Positions 48,551-49,802 of a stretch of 49,802 bases of DNA are shown piece after piece. The position numbers and the translations under genes are program-made. The stretch is from NCBI GenBank assembly GCA_017445425.1, contig JAFSUF010000030.1:1-49802 (forward strand). Direction: 5' to 3'. Source of the DNA: Bacteroidales bacterium (GTDB taxonomy: Bacteria > Bacteroidota > Bacteroidia > Bacteroidales > UBA932). Under the pieces are notes generated by a model. It made no database searches. It was not told the DNA's origin and worked only from the letters and a program-made list of their open reading frames with translations. Position 1 is the first letter of the stretch, and each line of letters begins with the position of its first letter.

Positions 48551-49176
48551 TGCGTTACACACACATAGCATTTGACATTGACGGTACCCTGATCGACACT
48601 CAGGATACCTTTACATACTCCTTTTCCAAGACCATTCTGGAGTTGAAGGGTGAGGTTGTTCCCCCGGATGATTTGGTGCGTTACTTTGGCCTGCCCAGCA
48701 GTGTGGGCATAGATATGGTGGGCTTCACGGACCCGGAGAAGGCCCTGGAAGTGTGGGAGAAGTATTACCGGGAGATGGCGCCGGAAAAGAGCGTACCTTA
48801 CCCGGGTGTTCACGAGGCGATAGAGAAAATAGTCGCTGCCGGCATCAAGATTGGGGTAATTACCTCCCGCAGCCGCGACGAGTTTGAATATGACCGCAAC
48901 CTGAATCCCTGGCGGCCATGGCTCAAGACAGTGATATGTGCCGACGACACCGTGCTTCATAAGCCCGACGGCGAGCCGGCTCTGGCTTTTGCCGCCAAAG
49001 CCGGGGTGGATGTATCGCAGTGTCTATATATGGGCGACACCATAATGGATTCCCGCTGCGCTGCCAATGCCGGGATGGATTTTGCCCTGGCCACCTGGAA
49101 CGGTGCGCCCACAGAAGGTATCCCGTCGGACTACCGCTTCTCCTCGGCAGAAGAGATGCTTAGAATAATATTATGA
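48550..49176 (+). CDS. HAD family hydrolase (phosphoglycolate phosphatase-like)
   Basis: 208 residues from the ATG at 48550 that shares its A with the ahcY TGA stop. HAD motif I is FDIDGTLIDT (catalytic Asp pair), motif II Ser/Thr lies in IGVITSRSR, motif III Lys in HKPDGEPALAFAAKAG and motif IV is YMGDTIMDSRCAANAG. The helical cap (~15-90) makes it subclass I, like phosphoglycolate phosphatase and beta-phosphoglucomutase. It probably dephosphorylates a small metabolite; the exact substrate is not readable. It overlaps the downstream kinase gene by 4 bases (ATGA), so the two are translationally coupled. Confidence 0.92.
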   Translation: MRYTHIAFDIDGTLIDTQDTFTYSFSKTILELKGEVVPPDDLVRYFGLPSSVGIDMVGFTDPEKALEVWEKYYREMAPEKSVPYPGVHEAIEKIVAAGIKIGVITSRSRDEFEYDRNLNPWRPWLKTVICADDTVLHKPDGEPALAFAAKAGVDVSQCLYMGDTIMDSRCAANAGMDFALATWNGAPTEGIPSDYRFSSAEEMLRIIL

Positions 49177-49802
49177 AAACCAATTGCAAATACGCTCTTC
49201 TCGTGCCCACGAGTATGGGCCTCAGGCTCTGTCCCGATGCCGGGCAGCCAGTAGCAGCTTCCGATTCTTTCCGCCTGCAGGCGACCAGTGCCGAGACCAA
49301 CGTGGCCAGCATAGTATCTTATCTGGGTCTGCCGGTCAAGGTGCTCACGTCTTTTGTGGCGGGCAGTCCTTTTGCCGCCTTCATCAAGCAGTCGCTACGT
49401 TCGCGCGGGATGGACTTCGAGGGTCCCGATGTTCCACAGGGAGGCCCCTGGGGTTATCGCCACCAGATAAATGTGGCCGACAGCGGCTACGGCAGCCGCG
49501 GGCCTCGTGTATGGAACGACCGTGCCGGAGAGGTGGGGCGCACCCTGTCCTCCTCTGATTTTGACCTGGAGCGCATATTTGGCACAGAAGGGGTGCAGAT
49601 AGTGCATCTCTCTGGCTTGGTGGCGGCGCTCAGCGAGCAGACAGGGCAGTTTTGCCTGGATATTGTCCGCTGCGCCAAAAGGCACGGCACGCTTGTGAGC
49701 TTTGATCTGAATCACCGCGCCTCCTTCTGGGAGGGCCGTGAGGCAGAACTACGCGCAATCTTTACGGAGATATGCTCACTGGCCGATATCCTGATAGGCA
49801 AC
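49173..49802 (+). CDS. PfkB family carbohydrate kinase, 3' partial
   Basis: 210 codons are visible before the window ends. The reading MKTNCKYALLVPTSMGLRLCP starts a ribokinase-fold protein. ATSAETNVASIVSYLGLPVKVLTSFVAGSPFAAFIKQSLRSRGMDF is the N-terminal PfkB region, and VSFDLNHRASFW with SLADILIGN are the motifs before the ATP site. The combination of F-D-x-N-x-R and D-I-x-x-G-N is typical of 2-keto-3-deoxygluconate kinase-like members. The catalytic GxGD motif lies beyond the edge. It is coupled to the HAD phosphatase by a 4-base overlap. Sugar substrate uncertain. Confidence 0.88.
   Translation, partial: MKTNCKYALLVPTSMGLRLCPDAGQPVAASDSFRLQATSAETNVASIVSYLGLPVKVLTSFVAGSPFAAFIKQSLRSRGMDFEGPDVPQGGPWGYRHQINVADSGYGSRGPRVWNDRAGEVGRTLSSSDFDLERIFGTEGVQIVHLSGLVAALSEQTGQFCLDIVRCAKRHGTLVSFDLNHRASFWEGREAELRAIFTEICSLADILIGN

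Overview
The window is a ~50 kb fragment of a moderately GC-rich Bacteroidota (Bacteroidales-type) genome, probably from a gut or other anaerobic habitat. The lineage rests on a SusC/SusD pair, several other TonB-dependent receptors (TBDTs), BACON, FISUMP and DUF5689-like surface lipoproteins, and many intergenic copies of the Bacteroidota -7 promoter element TAnnTTTG. A flavodiiron protein with rubredoxin suggests an anaerobe that must survive oxygen. No phage, insertion sequence or CRISPR array is visible.

Layout. 1-1.8 kb: two FISUMP-domain surface proteins with a 41-codon peptide gene between them; the second FISUMP gene looks broken at its 5' end. 1.9-4.7 kb (minus): acyl-ACP/CoA ligase, acyl carrier protein and a GNAT-fold acyltransferase resembling bacterial ceramide synthases. 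4.9-15.5 kb (minus): a polysaccharide utilisation locus (GH3, GH144, SusC, SusD, LamG lipoprotein, GH144) that points to beta-1,2-glucan, preceded by a Gfo/Idh/MocA oxidoreductase. 16.7-18.9 kb: an M48 metalloprotease lipoprotein, rubredoxin and flavodiiron protein.

19.0-27.7 kb (plus): a tightly packed five-gene operon joining a BACON/OB-fold lipoprotein, a DNA/RNA non-specific endonuclease lipoprotein, a secreted endonuclease/exonuclease/phosphatase, a TBDT and a DUF5689-like lipoprotein. I read it as an extracellular nucleic-acid degradation and uptake system built like a polysaccharide utilisation locus; it is the best candidate for a little-described system here. Two divergent BACON lipoproteins, tRNA-Gly, pheS and a mannose-1-phosphate guanylyltransferase follow.

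31.5-41.7 kb (minus): two large Oar-like TBDTs, the first with a BACON/triple-OB-fold lipoprotein, on either side of metK. metK has a SAM-II/SAM-V-like pseudoknot riboswitch candidate directly before its start codon. 41.8-49.8 kb: mutS2-cdaA, comF-like, a small lipoprotein, a second phosphatase/nuclease-family protein, a short-form ahcY, a HAD phosphatase and a PfkB sugar kinase cut by the window end.

All functional calls come from reading motifs and neighbourhoods; no database search was possible.
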